Of a stretch of DNA of 64,000 nucleotides, positions 54,637 through 63,801 are shown one piece after another. The notes under the pieces were generated by a model that made no database searches, was not told the DNA's origin, and saw only the letters and a list, made by a program, of their open reading frames with translations. The position numbers were made by a program, and so were the translations under genes. The DNA lies in the NCBI RefSeq assembly GCF_002001085.1, contig NZ_MUNU01000003.1:62001-126000 (forward strand), given 5' to 3'. Numbering within the stretch: the first letter of the stretch is position 1; each line of letters begins with the position of its first letter. Source of the DNA: Rhodanobacter sp. B05 (GTDB lineage Bacteria; Pseudomonadota; Gammaproteobacteria; Xanthomonadales; Rhodanobacteraceae).

Positions 54637-55131
54637 ATGACGATCGCGATGGCCCCCGCCGCACCGCAAGCCGGCGCCGAGATTTTCGAGCGGATACTGG
54701 CGGCGCCGAGCGGGCTGGTCGTGCTTGAAAGCAAGGATGTGCCCACCTTGATGGAGCAGGTCCGCACCCTCGCCAGGCATAGTGGCCAGGCGGTTTACTT
54801 GTGGCAGCCCGATACCGGCCTGGCCAGCCTGCGCGAGGCGCATTCGCGGGTGCCGGAGTGCGAGCGGCTGGGCAATGCCCTGCGCTACATGCAGCAAAGC
54901 ATGCATTTCGGCGTCTACTTCCTGTACGGGCTGGAGTTGCCGTTGTCGGCCGCCGACGCGGCGATGTTGCGTCAGCTCGCCCGCGCACCGAAGGGACACC
55001 TGCGCCGGGTCGTGCTGATCGATGCGCCGCCGGCGCTCACCGCCCACCTGGGCGACCTGGCCTCGCACCTGAGCAGCGAGGACGGCAAGCCGCGGAACCT
55101 GCGTCTGCGCGACGGGCGATGGCTCACATGA
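54637..55131 (+). CDS. conserved-looking protein of unknown function
   Basis: 164 residues, no signal peptide. Alpha/beta pattern: EIFERILAAPSGLVVLESKD, then AVYLWQPDTGLASLREA and RRVVLIDAPPALTAHL. The order (short helix, strand, helix, strand with YLW, later strand VVLID followed by a helix) reminds me of the N-terminal non-ATPase domain of Ycf46-type AAA proteins, but there is no ATPase part; this is a weak resemblance. It ends 13 bases before the GGDEF-EAL gene on the same strand and is likely co-transcribed, so it may belong to that signalling unit. Confidence 0.65.
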   Translation: MTIAMAPAAPQAGAEIFERILAAPSGLVVLESKDVPTLMEQVRTLARHSGQAVYLWQPDTGLASLREAHSRVPECERLGNALRYMQQSMHFGVYFLYGLELPLSAADAAMLRQLARAPKGHLRRVVLIDAPPALTAHLGDLASHLSSEDGKPRNLRLRDGRWLT

Positions 55132-55144
55132 AGCGGCTCCGCGC

Positions 55145-57709
55145 ATGAACTCCGGGATCCTGGCGGTGGCTGCCCAGCGCGACTTGCGACGCGCCCTGTT
55201 CGATGCGCTCGACCGGGCCGGCTATGCGCAGATACACAGTGCGCGCGATCTGTCGCATGCGGCGATCCTGCTGGAGGGCAGTGCAGGGCAGCAGCCCTTG
55301 CAATTGCTGGTGCTGGTGCTGGACGGCGACGAGGCGCAGGCGCGCAGCCACTGCGAGCAGGTGCGTCGTCTGCCGGGCGCAGCCACGGCGCCGTTGATCG
55401 TGGTCCTGGCCGACGAGGCTTCCTGCAGCCCTGCCGACCTGCCGCCCGGGATCACCGATTGGCTCTGCGCCAGGCAAATCGGCACGGAGCTCGTGTCACG
55501 CTGGCGGCGCGCGCCGACCGATACCCCGACTTCGCCAATGAAACCCGCGGAAGTATCCGGTTCCGTGCCGGGCGATTGGCGCTGCGCCTTCGAGGAAGGA
55601 GATACCGAATGGCTGATGGTGGATGTCGGCAGTGACAGCTTGATCGAGGTCAGCCCCAGCGTCATCCGGCACAGCCATCTGCCAGCCAGCCAGTGGGAAG
55701 GGATGGCACTGGCAACGGCGATCCAGTTTGATGGCGAGATGTCCATCAAGGTGCTTGCCGAGGCGGACCGTCGCTGGCACCCGGCCCGACGCAAATCCGC
55801 CCAACAGTACGATACCGGGCAGGTCAACGCGCGCCGGGTCAGGCATGGCGACCGTACGGCGCTGGCACTGCAGTTTCGCAGCGATCGGGCCGATCTTGGG
55901 GCCGAAGCGGCGTTGTCGCTGCTCTCGCGGATCTTTGCCTCCGGCAGCGGCATCGATACGCAGGCCGCCACCGGCAGGTTGCTGTTCGAAGAACTGGCGC
56001 TGGACTACCTGGCCGTATGGTCGGTGCGACGCGATGCCGCCGATGCGCCAACCCAGATCCTGCAGCTTTGCCGCGGCGAACATGCGGAGTGGCCACCGGC
56101 GCAAATGCAGGGCTCGTTGCAAATGGTGCTCGGTGGCAAGTCGATGCGCTATCGAACCGACGCCGCCAAGCTGGCCTCGATGGATCCATTGCTGCAGCAA
56201 CTCGATCTGGCCGGTTTCGTCGGCTTGCCCCTGTTTGACGAGCGGCACACCGTTCTGGGCGCCATGCTCGCCGGCAACCGCCGTGGCTTTGCCGAGATGG
56301 CCGTGGTCGAGCCGGTGCTGCGTTGCGCGGCGGCGCGCTTTGCGCGAGTGCTCGAACTGGAACGTACCCGCGAGCAGGGGCGCGCGGAAGGCCTGGTCGA
56401 TGCACTCACCGGCCTGCCGAACCGCCTGCTGTTCAACGACCGGCTGGAAACGATCCTGCGCGAGGCGATCCGCAACGGCGAGTGTTTCGCCGTGCTGTTC
56501 GTCGATCTCGACCGATTCAAGGCGATCAACGACACCTATGGCCACGCCACCGGCGACCAGGTGCTGCGGATCGTCACCCAGCGTCTGCGGAGCTGCATCC
56601 GTGCGTCGGATACGGTGGCGCGTTATGCCGGCGACGAATTCACCATCGTGCTGCGGCATATCGTGAAGAACGACGACGTGTTGCGGGTGGCCGAAAAAAT
56701 CGTGCAGGTGATGGAGGCTTCGATCTTCCTCGACGACGGCGTCGAGTTGCAGGTTACCGTCTCGATGGGAGTGAGTTTCTTCCCGGACGACGCCGGCGAT
56801 GCGGAGACCTTGTTGAAGCACGCCGACGAGGCGATGTATTCGGCCAAGCATTTGGGCCGCAACAACTTCCAGATCTACGAGGTCAGCCCGGAATATGCCC
56901 GGGAGCATGGCATGGCACTGAAGACGCGCCTGCGCCATGCCGAGGGCAACGGCGAGTTGCGCGTGGTCTACCAGCCGCAGGTGGACGCGCAGACCGAAGA
57001 CATCGTGGGCATGGAGGCGCTGGTGCGCTGGGAGCATCCCGAGCTGGGCATGATCAGCCCGGCGGTGTTCATCCCGCTGGCCGAGGAAACCGGACTGATC
57101 GTGTCGATCGGCGAGTGGGTGATGCATACCGCATGCCGTCAGGCCCGCGAATGGGAACAGCGCTATGGCTTGCGCCTGCGCCTGGGCGTGAACCTGTCGG
57201 CGGTGCAACTGATGGAGCCGCAACTGCTGGAAATGGTGGCGAAAGCGCTGCGCGAGACGGGGCTGGATCCGACTCTGCTGGAAATGGAGATCACCGAAAG
57301 CATCAGCATCAAGGCGGCACCGAACCTGGTCGAGAACCTCAACGCGCTGCACCGGATGGGCTGTCATATCGCGATCGACGACTTCGGCACGGGCGCCGCC
57401 TCGCTGGACTACCTGCGCCGCCTGCCGGCGGACCGGATCAAGATCGACCAGAGCTTCGTGCGCAACATCGGCGTGGATCCCGACGATGAGGCGATCGTGC
57501 GGGCCACCATCGAAATGGCCCATCGCCTGAATCGCGCGGTGGTGGCCGAAGGGGTGGAGACCGAACAGCACCTGCAGTTCCTGCGCACCTATCAGTGCGA
57601 CGAACTGCAGGGTTATCTGTTCTGCCGTCCGCTGCAGCCCGTCAGTTTCGACAAGATGCTGACCGAGCGCCAGCGCTTGCTTGATGTGCGGCTGGCCGAA
57701 CCGGCTTGA
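55145..57709 (+). CDS. cytoplasmic GGDEF-EAL protein with pseudo-receiver and GAF-like domains
   Basis: 854 residues, no membrane segment. Residues ~1-120 fold like a response-regulator receiver, but the acidic pocket is missing (ILAVAAQRD where DD is expected). A PAS-like region (about 140-235) and a GAF-like region (about 250-415) follow. GGDEF motif is AGDEF (495-499) preceded by RY; AGDEF enzymes can be active. EAL is intact (E624-A625-L626) with DDFGTGAASLDYL. It is therefore a cyclic-di-GMP enzyme with possible dual activity, probably driven by ligand binding rather than phosphorylation. Confidence 0.92.
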   Translation: MNSGILAVAAQRDLRRALFDALDRAGYAQIHSARDLSHAAILLEGSAGQQPLQLLVLVLDGDEAQARSHCEQVRRLPGAATAPLIVVLADEASCSPADLPPGITDWLCARQIGTELVSRWRRAPTDTPTSPMKPAEVSGSVPGDWRCAFEEGDTEWLMVDVGSDSLIEVSPSVIRHSHLPASQWEGMALATAIQFDGEMSIKVLAEADRRWHPARRKSAQQYDTGQVNARRVRHGDRTALALQFRSDRADLGAEAALSLLSRIFASGSGIDTQAATGRLLFEELALDYLAVWSVRRDAADAPTQILQLCRGEHAEWPPAQMQGSLQMVLGGKSMRYRTDAAKLASMDPLLQQLDLAGFVGLPLFDERHTVLGAMLAGNRRGFAEMAVVEPVLRCAAARFARVLELERTREQGRAEGLVDALTGLPNRLLFNDRLETILREAIRNGECFAVLFVDLDRFKAINDTYGHATGDQVLRIVTQRLRSCIRASDTVARYAGDEFTIVLRHIVKNDDVLRVAEKIVQVMEASIFLDDGVELQVTVSMGVSFFPDDAGDAETLLKHADEAMYSAKHLGRNNFQIYEVSPEYAREHGMALKTRLRHAEGNGELRVVYQPQVDAQTEDIVGMEALVRWEHPELGMISPAVFIPLAEETGLIVSIGEWVMHTACRQAREWEQRYGLRLRLGVNLSAVQLMEPQLLEMVAKALRETGLDPTLLEMEITESISIKAAPNLVENLNALHRMGCHIAIDDFGTGAASLDYLRRLPADRIKIDQSFVRNIGVDPDDEAIVRATIEMAHRLNRAVVAEGVETEQHLQFLRTYQCDELQGYLFCRPLQPVSFDKMLTERQRLLDVRLAEPA

Positions 57710-57807
57710 GCCGGCGGTGGGCGACCCCATAACGGATGGCGGAACGTGCGGCCTGGCAAGCGGGCGACAGGTACGGCGTTTCGACAGATTCCCGCCCATG
57801 AGTAAAC

Positions 57808-57835
57808 TGAACTTGGGCGGTCGCTGGCGGTCTGA
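57808..57835 (+). promoter_or_regulatory. sigma-E promoter of rpoE (autoregulation)
   Basis: TGAACTT (57808-57814), exactly 16 bases, TCTGA (57831-57835). This matches the extracytoplasmic sigma-E consensus GGAACTT-N16-TCTGA at all but one position, and a start of transcription would fall about 30 bases before the rpoE ATG. Confidence 0.8.
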
Positions 57836-57871
57836 GCGCCGGGTTCAGCTCCACCCAGGCACCCTCTGCGG

Positions 57872-58495
57872 ATGACGGCATTGACGATGGACACGGCCCG
57901 CATGGGCGAAAACGAACTGGACCGCGCGTTGGTGGAGCGCGTACAGCAGGGGGACAAGCGTGCCTTCGACCTGCTGGTGCGCAAGTACCAGCACAAGCTG
58001 ATCGGGCTGATTTCCCGTTATGTGCGCAGCCACGCCGAATGCGAGGACATCGCGCAGGAGTCTTTCATCCGCGCGTGGCGGGCGATCGGCTCGTTTCGCG
58101 GCGACAGCGCTTTCTATACCTGGCTGTACAAGATCGCGGTGAATACGGCCAAGAACCACCTGGTGGCGATGGGCCGGCGGCCGCCGGCCGGCGACATCGA
58201 TGCCGACGACGCCGAGTTCATGGCCGGTGCCGAGCGCATGCACGACAGCGCCACACCCGAGCACGAACTGATGCGCCAGGAAATTGAACAATCCGTATTT
58301 TCCACTGTCCAAGCCTTGCCCGAGGAACTGCGGACGGCCATCACCCTGCGGGAAGTGGACGGCCTCAGTTACGATGAAATCGCCGAAGCGATGGGCTGTC
58401 CGATCGGTACGGTGCGCTCGCGCATCTTCCGGGCGCGCGAGGCGATCGATGAAAAGCTGCGGCCGCTGTTGTCTGGCCGCGAGGATCAGAAATGA
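57872..58495 (+). CDS. rpoE: RNA polymerase sigma factor RpoE (AlgU type)
   Basis: 207 residues. ECF sigma factor for envelope stress. Region 2 has KRAFDLLVRKYQHKLIGLISRYV and the FRGDSAFYTWLYKIAVNTAKNHL stretch typical of AlgU/RpoE; region 4 has LREVDGLSYDEIAEAMGCPIGTVRSRIFRARE. The N-terminus from ATG 57872 is about 10 residues longer than Pseudomonas AlgU; ATG at 57902 (MGENEL) is possible. Its stop overlaps the rseA ATG. Transcribed from its own sigma-E promoter. Confidence 0.97.
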   Translation: MTALTMDTARMGENELDRALVERVQQGDKRAFDLLVRKYQHKLIGLISRYVRSHAECEDIAQESFIRAWRAIGSFRGDSAFYTWLYKIAVNTAKNHLVAMGRRPPAGDIDADDAEFMAGAERMHDSATPEHELMRQEIEQSVFSTVQALPEELRTAITLREVDGLSYDEIAEAMGCPIGTVRSRIFRAREAIDEKLRPLLSGREDQK

Positions 58496-59163
58496 ACCAG
58501 GCAGAGATGAACCAGGACGCCCGCGAAAGCCTCTCGACCGGCATGGATGGCGAGTTGCCGGTCGAGGAATTGCGCTTCCTGCTGCGTCGACTCGATCACG
58601 ACGTTTCGTTGCGGCAGGCATGGTCGGGCTACCACCTGGCCCGCGACGGCCTGCGCCGCGAGACTTCGCTGCTGGCGTCGTCGGGATTTGCCGCGCGGGT
58701 GATGCTGGCGATCGACCAGGAGTCGACTTCCAGCAGGGTGGTCAGCCGGCGCAATCACTGGTTGCGCTGGTCCGGTGGCAGCGTGATCGCCGCCAGCGTG
58801 GCCGCCGCCGCGCTGATGATCAGCCAGCCCGCGGGTGATGCGGGACGGCTGGGTCCCTCGGCCAGCCCCGTTGCCAGCCGTGTCGAGGTCGCGACCACGA
58901 CGATCAGGCCGGTGGCGCCACCGTCGGTGCCGCCGTGGCTGAGCGGCAACTCGGCTGGCTTGCTCAGCCAGCAGGCCTCGGCGACGCTGGGCGCGCCGAT
59001 CGACAGCAGCCAGGCACGGGATTCGCGACGATTGTCGTCCTATCCGGCGATGCCTCGTTACCGCACGCTGGACAACAACGACGGCAGCTACCTGCTGCTG
59101 CTCGATCCCGCGCAGCCCGGCGTGCCGGATGCTTCGCGCCAGGCGGGTGCACACGCGCAGTAG
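58492..59163 (+). CDS. rseA: anti-sigma-E factor RseA
   Basis: 223 residues, single-pass inner-membrane protein. N-terminal cytoplasmic anti-sigma domain (LSTGMDGELPVEELRFLLRRL and WSGYHLARDGLR), one transmembrane helix at about 88-108 (SVIAASVAAAALMI), periplasmic part of ~115 residues that ends in RYRTLDNNDGSYLLLLDP. In stress DegS and RseP are expected to cut it and free RpoE. Overlaps rpoE by four bases. RseB is not encoded next to it, as in Xanthomonas. Confidence 0.93.
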   Translation: MNQAEMNQDARESLSTGMDGELPVEELRFLLRRLDHDVSLRQAWSGYHLARDGLRRETSLLASSGFAARVMLAIDQESTSSRVVSRRNHWLRWSGGSVIAASVAAAALMISQPAGDAGRLGPSASPVASRVEVATTTIRPVAPPSVPPWLSGNSAGLLSQQASATLGAPIDSSQARDSRRLSSYPAMPRYRTLDNNDGSYLLLLDPAQPGVPDASRQAGAHAQ

Positions 59164-59340
59164 ACCAGAGCCGCGTGCGATGAACCGCGGCGTTCCCTGC
59201 TGACTTCAGTTCCCTCGACCACCCCGGTGCGTCGAGAGCGCAGCGTGGCCGGTCGGTCGCAACGCGCATCCGATGCATTCATCCATCAGCCGGCCCTGCC
59301 GGTTCGAGTTCAACCAAGCGAGTTCAACCAAGGAGGAGTC

Positions 59341-60828
59341 ATGAGTCATTCCATCTTGCGTACCCTGGCGTGTTGCGCCTTGCTGGGACTGGCCGGTGTC
59401 GGCGGCGCGCAGGCCCAGACCGCCAACAGTGCCGCGGCACTGCCCGATTTCACCGGCATCGTGCAGAAGAATGCGGCTGCCGTGGTGCATGTCGAAGCCA
59501 AGTACACCGGTGAGCGGCAGCGTTCGACCCAATCCATGCGTGGCCAGATGATGCCCGGCCAGGGCATGCCGAACGGCCCGGAGGCGGAGATCCTGCGCCA
59601 CTTCTTCGGGATGCCGATGATGCCCTCGCCCGAGGAACAGCGGCATACCTCGCTCGGTTCGGGTTTCATCATCTCTCCGGACGGCTACATTCTCACCAAC
59701 AACCACGTGGTCGATCATGCGGACAAGGTGACGGTGCGCCTGCAGGACCGGCGCACGCTGACCGCCAAGGTGGTCGGCACCGACCCCACCTATGACATCG
59801 CCCTGCTCAAGGTCGATGCGGGCGGCAGCCTGCCCACCGTGAGCATCGGCGATTCGCGCGCGCTCAAGCCGGGCCAGTGGGTGCTGGCGATCGGCTCGCC
59901 GTTCGGGTTCGACTACACCGTGACCCAAGGCATCGTCAGCGCGGTGGGCCGCAACCTGGGCCAGCGGGACCAGCCCTACACCTCGTTCATCCAGACCGAC
60001 GTGCCGATCAACCGCGGCAATTCCGGCGGCCCGCTGTTCAATCTGCAGGGCCAGGTGGTCGGCATCAATTCGCAGATCTATTCCAACACTGGCGATTACA
60101 TGGGAGTGTCGTTCTCGATCCCGATCGACGTGGCGATGAACGCGGTGCAGCAGCTGAAGACCAAGGGTTATGTCTCGCGCGGCCAGCTCGGCGTGACGGT
60201 GCAGCCGGTCAGCGACGATATCGTCAAGGCATTCAAGCTGGAGAATGGCGTCGGTGCGGCGGTGGTCGACGTGAATCCCGACAGCGGCGCCGGCAAGGCG
60301 GGCATCCAGAGCGGCGACATCATCCTGGCGTACAACAATCATGTGCTTCAGCAGGCGTCCGACTTGCCGCCACTCGTCGGCATGACCAAGCCGGGCAGCA
60401 AGGTGCCGGTGGAGGTGCTGCGCAACGGCAAGAAGCAGACCTTCGAGGTGACCATCGGCGAGGCCAAGCGCGACAGCAACGCGGTGGACAGCCGCACGGC
60501 CAGTTCGCCGTCAGCCCGCAGCGGTTCGGCGGCCCTGGGGCTTACCGTACAGTCGCTGGACAATGACACCCGCAAGCAGCTGGGACTCAAGCCCGGGCAG
60601 GGCGTCGTGATCAGCGACATCACCGGGTCGGTGGCCGGGCAGGCCGACCTGCGTGCCGGTGACGTGATCCTGATGGTCAACCAGCAGAAGATCGGCAGTG
60701 TGGCCGAGTTCGAGGTGGCGACCAGGGACGTCAAGGCTGGCAGCACGGTGCTGCTGCTGGTCCGTCGCGACAACCAGAGCCAGTTCATCGGGTTGACCGT
60801 ACCCGACAACAACGCGCCGCCACGATAG
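59341..60828 (+). CDS. degP: periplasmic serine endoprotease, DegP/MucD type
   Basis: 495 residues; ATG 59341 follows AAGGAGGA (59329-59336), the strongest ribosome site in the window; an upstream in-frame start is rejected for lack of it. Signal peptide ending AQA. Trypsin-like triad: His in TNNHVVDH, Asp in YDIALLKV, Ser in RGNSGGPLF; two PDZ domains (about 275-370 and 395-490). Degrades or refolds damaged periplasmic proteins. Third gene of rpoE-rseA-degP, and a member of the sigma-E regulon in related bacteria. Confidence 0.96.
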   Translation: MSHSILRTLACCALLGLAGVGGAQAQTANSAAALPDFTGIVQKNAAAVVHVEAKYTGERQRSTQSMRGQMMPGQGMPNGPEAEILRHFFGMPMMPSPEEQRHTSLGSGFIISPDGYILTNNHVVDHADKVTVRLQDRRTLTAKVVGTDPTYDIALLKVDAGGSLPTVSIGDSRALKPGQWVLAIGSPFGFDYTVTQGIVSAVGRNLGQRDQPYTSFIQTDVPINRGNSGGPLFNLQGQVVGINSQIYSNTGDYMGVSFSIPIDVAMNAVQQLKTKGYVSRGQLGVTVQPVSDDIVKAFKLENGVGAAVVDVNPDSGAGKAGIQSGDIILAYNNHVLQQASDLPPLVGMTKPGSKVPVEVLRNGKKQTFEVTIGEAKRDSNAVDSRTASSPSARSGSAALGLTVQSLDNDTRKQLGLKPGQGVVISDITGSVAGQADLRAGDVILMVNQQKIGSVAEFEVATRDVKAGSTVLLLVRRDNQSQFIGLTVPDNNAPPR

Positions 60829-60840
60829 CCAGACAGGGCG

Positions 60841-60873
60841 CGGCGCCAACCCTGCTGCTGGGTGGCGCCGTGT
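60841..60873 (+). terminator. hairpin after degP
   Basis: CGGCGCC and ACCC (60841-60852) pair with GGGT and GGCGCCG (60860-60870) with one bulged A; weak T-run follows. Probably partial terminator before lepA. Confidence 0.5.
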
Positions 60874-60902
60874 CGTTGACCATGGCCGATGCCCAGGCTG
60901 GG

Positions 60903-60930
60903 GCTGAAGCGCCCGGTTCCATGCGATAAT
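60903..60930 (+). promoter_or_regulatory. candidate extended -10 promoter of lepA
   Basis: GATAAT (60925-60930) preceded by TGC, an extended -10. The -35 region (GCTGAA, 60903-60908) is poor. It lies 86 bases upstream of the lepA ATG, past the degP hairpin. Confidence 0.4.
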
Positions 60931-61015
60931 GCGAGGTTAGCGTCGCCCCACGGTGATGCGTCGCCATGCATGGTGCGTGGTGGCAGACCCACGCCTGAAA
61001 GGCCGCCTGCGTTCC

Positions 61016-62809
61016 ATGGAATTGATCCGCAACTTCTCCATCATTGCCCACATCGATCACGGCAAGTCGACTCTGGCCGACCGCATCATCCAGATCTGCG
61101 GTGGCCTGACCGATCGCGAAATGGAGGCGCAGGTGCTGGACAACAATCCGATCGAGCGCGAGCGCGGCATCACCATCAAGGCGCAGTCGGTCTCGTTGCC
61201 GTACACCGCGCGGGACGGCAAGACCTACCAGCTCAACTTCATCGACACGCCAGGCCACGTCGACTTCTCCTACGAAGTCAGCCGCTCGCTGGCCGCGTGC
61301 GAGGGCGCGTTGCTGGTGGTCGATGCGGCGCAGGGCGTCGAGGCCCAGTCCGTGGCCAACTGCTATACCGCGGTGGAAATGGGGCTGGAAGTGGTGCCGG
61401 TGCTGAACAAGATCGACCTGCCCACGGCCGACATCGAGAAGGTGAAGGGCGAGATCGAGGCGGTGATCGGCGTGGACGCCACCGATGCGGTGGCAATCAG
61501 CGCCAAGACCGGGCTCAACGTGGTCGACGTGCTGGAGGCGATCGTCGCGCGCATCCCGCCGCCGAAGCCACGCGACACCGATCGGCTGCAGGCGCTGATC
61601 ATCGACTCCTGGTTCGACAACTACCTCGGCGTGGTCTCGCTGGTGCGCGTGATGCAGGGCGAGATCAAGCCAGGCGACAAGCTGCTGGTGATGTCCACCG
61701 GACGCACCCACGAGGTGGACGACGTCGGCGTGTTCACCCCGAAGCGCAAGAAGCTGGACAAGCTCGGCGCCGGCGAGGTGGGCTGGATCAATGCCTCGAT
61801 CAAGGACGTGCACGGCGCACCGGTGGGCGACACGTTGACTCACGCGGGCAAGCCGGCCGACAAGCCGCTGCCCGGCTTCCAGACCATGCAGCCGCGCGTG
61901 TTCGCCGGCCTGTTCCCGGTGTCCTCGGACGATTACCCGGCGATGCGCGAGGCACTGGACAAGCTGCGCCTGAACGACGCTGCGCTGTTCTTCGAGCCGG
62001 AATCGTCCGAGGCGATGGGCTTCGGTTTCCGCTGCGGCTTCCTCGGCATGCTGCACATGGAGATCGTGCAGGAGCGGCTGGAGCGCGAATACGACCTGAA
62101 CCTGATCACCACCGCGCCGACCGTGGTCTACGAAGTGCTCAAGAGCGACGGTTCGATCCTGATGCTGGACAATCCGGCCAAGCTGCCGACAAATTCCAGC
62201 CTGGTGCAGGAAATCCGCGAGCCGATCATCGTGGCGAACATCCTCACGCCGCCGGAATACATCGGCAACATCATCACCCTGTGCGAGGAGAAGCGCGGCG
62301 TGCAGCGTTCGATCCAGTATCTGGCGACCCAGGTGCAGATCAGCTACGAGATGCCGCTGGCCGAGGTGGTGATGGATTTCTTCGATCGGCTGAAATCCGT
62401 CTCGCGCGGCTACGCCTCGATGGATTATCACTTCGATCGCTTCGAGGCCGGCCCGTTCGTGCGTACCGACGTGCTGATCAACGGCGAACGCGTCGATGCG
62501 CTCAGCCTGATCCTGCATCGCAGCCACGCCGATCGAAAAGGCCGCGAACTGGTCGAGCGCATGAAGGACCTGATTCCGCGTCAGCAATTCGACGTGGCGA
62601 TCCAGGCGGCCGTGGGTGCGCAGATCATCGCGCGCTCGACCGTGAAAGCCCTGCGCAAGAATGTTCTGGCCAAGTGCTATGGCGGCGACGTCAGTCGCAA
62701 GAAGAAATTGCTGGAAAAGCAGAAGGAAGGCAAGAAGCGCATGAAGCAGGTTGGCCGGGTGGAAATTCCGCAGGAAGCCTTCCTCGCTGTGCTCAGGGTG
62801 GATAAATAG
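61016..62809 (+). CDS. lepA: elongation factor 4 (LepA), ribosome GTPase
   Basis: 597 residues. Translational GTPase that acts on stalled or mis-translocated ribosomes and in 30S maturation. G1 [10 protein letters not shown]2 with ERGITIK, G3 DTPGHVDF, G4 NKIDLP; later domains include [21 protein letters not shown], and the LepA-specific C-terminal domain ends with Lys-rich [24 protein letters not shown] at 61016 gives the family start [16 protein letters not shown]; 21 upstream residues in frame have no match. Precedes lepB as in most proteobacteria. Confidence 0.98.
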   Translation: MELIRNFSIIAHIDHGKSTLADRIIQICGGLTDREMEAQVLDNNPIERERGITIKAQSVSLPYTARDGKTYQLNFIDTPGHVDFSYEVSRSLAACEGALLVVDAAQGVEAQSVANCYTAVEMGLEVVPVLNKIDLPTADIEKVKGEIEAVIGVDATDAVAISAKTGLNVVDVLEAIVARIPPPKPRDTDRLQALIIDSWFDNYLGVVSLVRVMQGEIKPGDKLLVMSTGRTHEVDDVGVFTPKRKKLDKLGAGEVGWINASIKDVHGAPVGDTLTHAGKPADKPLPGFQTMQPRVFAGLFPVSSDDYPAMREALDKLRLNDAALFFEPESSEAMGFGFRCGFLGMLHMEIVQERLEREYDLNLITTAPTVVYEVLKSDGSILMLDNPAKLPTNSSLVQEIREPIIVANILTPPEYIGNIITLCEEKRGVQRSIQYLATQVQISYEMPLAEVVMDFFDRLKSVSRGYASMDYHFDRFEAGPFVRTDVLINGERVDALSLILHRSHADRKGRELVERMKDLIPRQQFDVAIQAAVGAQIIARSTVKALRKNVLAKCYGGDVSRKKKLLEKQKEGKKRMKQVGRVEIPQEAFLAVLRVDK

Positions 62810-62814
62810 TTTTG

Positions 62815-62893
62815 GCCGGGAATAGGGAATAGGGAATGGAGAATCGGAGCTGCGCGCTCTTGCGATTCCCTATTTCCCATTCCCCATACCCGG
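62815..62893. repeat. imperfect inverted repeat between lepA and lepB
   Basis: Arms 62815-62846 and 62862-62893 match in inverted order at 26 of 32 positions; they consist of GGGAATAG/GGGAATGG-like units with a short loop. It lies right before the lepB ribosome site (AGGAG at about 62900). Similar in style, not in sequence, to the truD-smr element. Confidence 0.7.
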
Positions 62894-62910
62894 CTCCATA
62901 GGAGCCCCAC

Positions 62911-63801
62911 ATGGAATTTGATTTCGCGGCGATTCTGCTTGGCCTTACCGTGCTTTTCGGCGTGGTATGGGGCCTGGATCGGCTGTTCCTGTACAAGAAG
63001 CGCAAGGCGCGCCTGGATGCGGCGGGCGAGGAGTACCGCGACCCGGTGCCGGTGGACTGGGCGCGCTCGCTGTTTCCGGTGGTGCTGGTGGTACTGCTGC
63101 TGCGCTCGTTCGTGGCCGAGCCGTTCCGGATCCCCTCCGGCTCGATGATGCCCACGCTGGACGTGGGCGATTTCATCCTGGTCAACAAGTTCGCCTACGG
63201 CTTGCGGCTGCCGGTGTTCAACACCAAGTTCCTCGACTTGGGCGAGCCCAAGCGTGGCGACGTGGTGGTGTTCCGCTGGCCCGGCTTCACCTGCCAGCAG
63301 GCCGACGGGACCGTCGTGCATGGCGGCAACGCGGACTGCAGCGCCCCGGTGCCCGACCAGAACTGGATCAAGCGGGTGATCGGTCTGCCCGGCGACACGA
63401 TCCAGGTGCACGACAGCGAGATCGTGATCAACGGCAAGCCGGTCGCCGCCGAGGAGATCGGACCGTTCGTGGGCAACCACGCGCGGCCGGCCGATGAGGA
63501 GCTGCTGGCCTACGGCGCCACGATCTGGAAGGAGCACCTGGGCAAGGTGACCCACCTGGTCGCGCGCATGCCCGATCGCATGCCGACGCCGCCGGTGCCC
63601 AACCCGAATATGCCGTCGGTGGTGCCGCAGAATTGCTACCTGGTGATGGGCGACGACCGCGAAAACAGCGAAGACAGCCGCTGGTGGGGCTGCCTGCCGG
63701 AGAAGAACCTGGCCGGCAAGGCCTTCCTGATCTGGATGAGCTGGAAGGGTTGGGGTACCGGTGGCGTGAATTTCTCGCGTATCGGCACCGTCATCCACTG
63801 A
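62911..63801 (+). CDS. lepB: signal peptidase I
   Basis: 296 residues, inner membrane, cleaves signal peptides from exported proteins. Two transmembrane helices (about 4-27 and 53-68), then periplasmic catalytic domain. Catalytic Ser is S78 in IPSGSMMPTL; catalytic Lys is in NWIKRVIGLPGD near 153; GDDRENSEDSRWWG is the conserved box E. A stretch around residues 190-235 rich in Pro/Met/His is an insertion compared with E. coli. AGGAG precedes the ATG. Last complete gene; the remaining 199 bases show no gene. Confidence 0.97.
   Translation: MEFDFAAILLGLTVLFGVVWGLDRLFLYKKRKARLDAAGEEYRDPVPVDWARSLFPVVLVVLLLRSFVAEPFRIPSGSMMPTLDVGDFILVNKFAYGLRLPVFNTKFLDLGEPKRGDVVVFRWPGFTCQQADGTVVHGGNADCSAPVPDQNWIKRVIGLPGDTIQVHDSEIVINGKPVAAEEIGPFVGNHARPADEELLAYGATIWKEHLGKVTHLVARMPDRMPTPPVPNPNMPSVVPQNCYLVMGDDRENSEDSRWWGCLPEKNLAGKAFLIWMSWKGWGTGGVNFSRIGTVIH

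Noticed and set aside
57872..58495. RpoH or another sigma factor
   Set aside because: Only regions 2 and 4 are present, the FRGDSAFYTWLY and TVRSRIFRARE segments are RpoE/AlgU-type, and an RseA gene follows.
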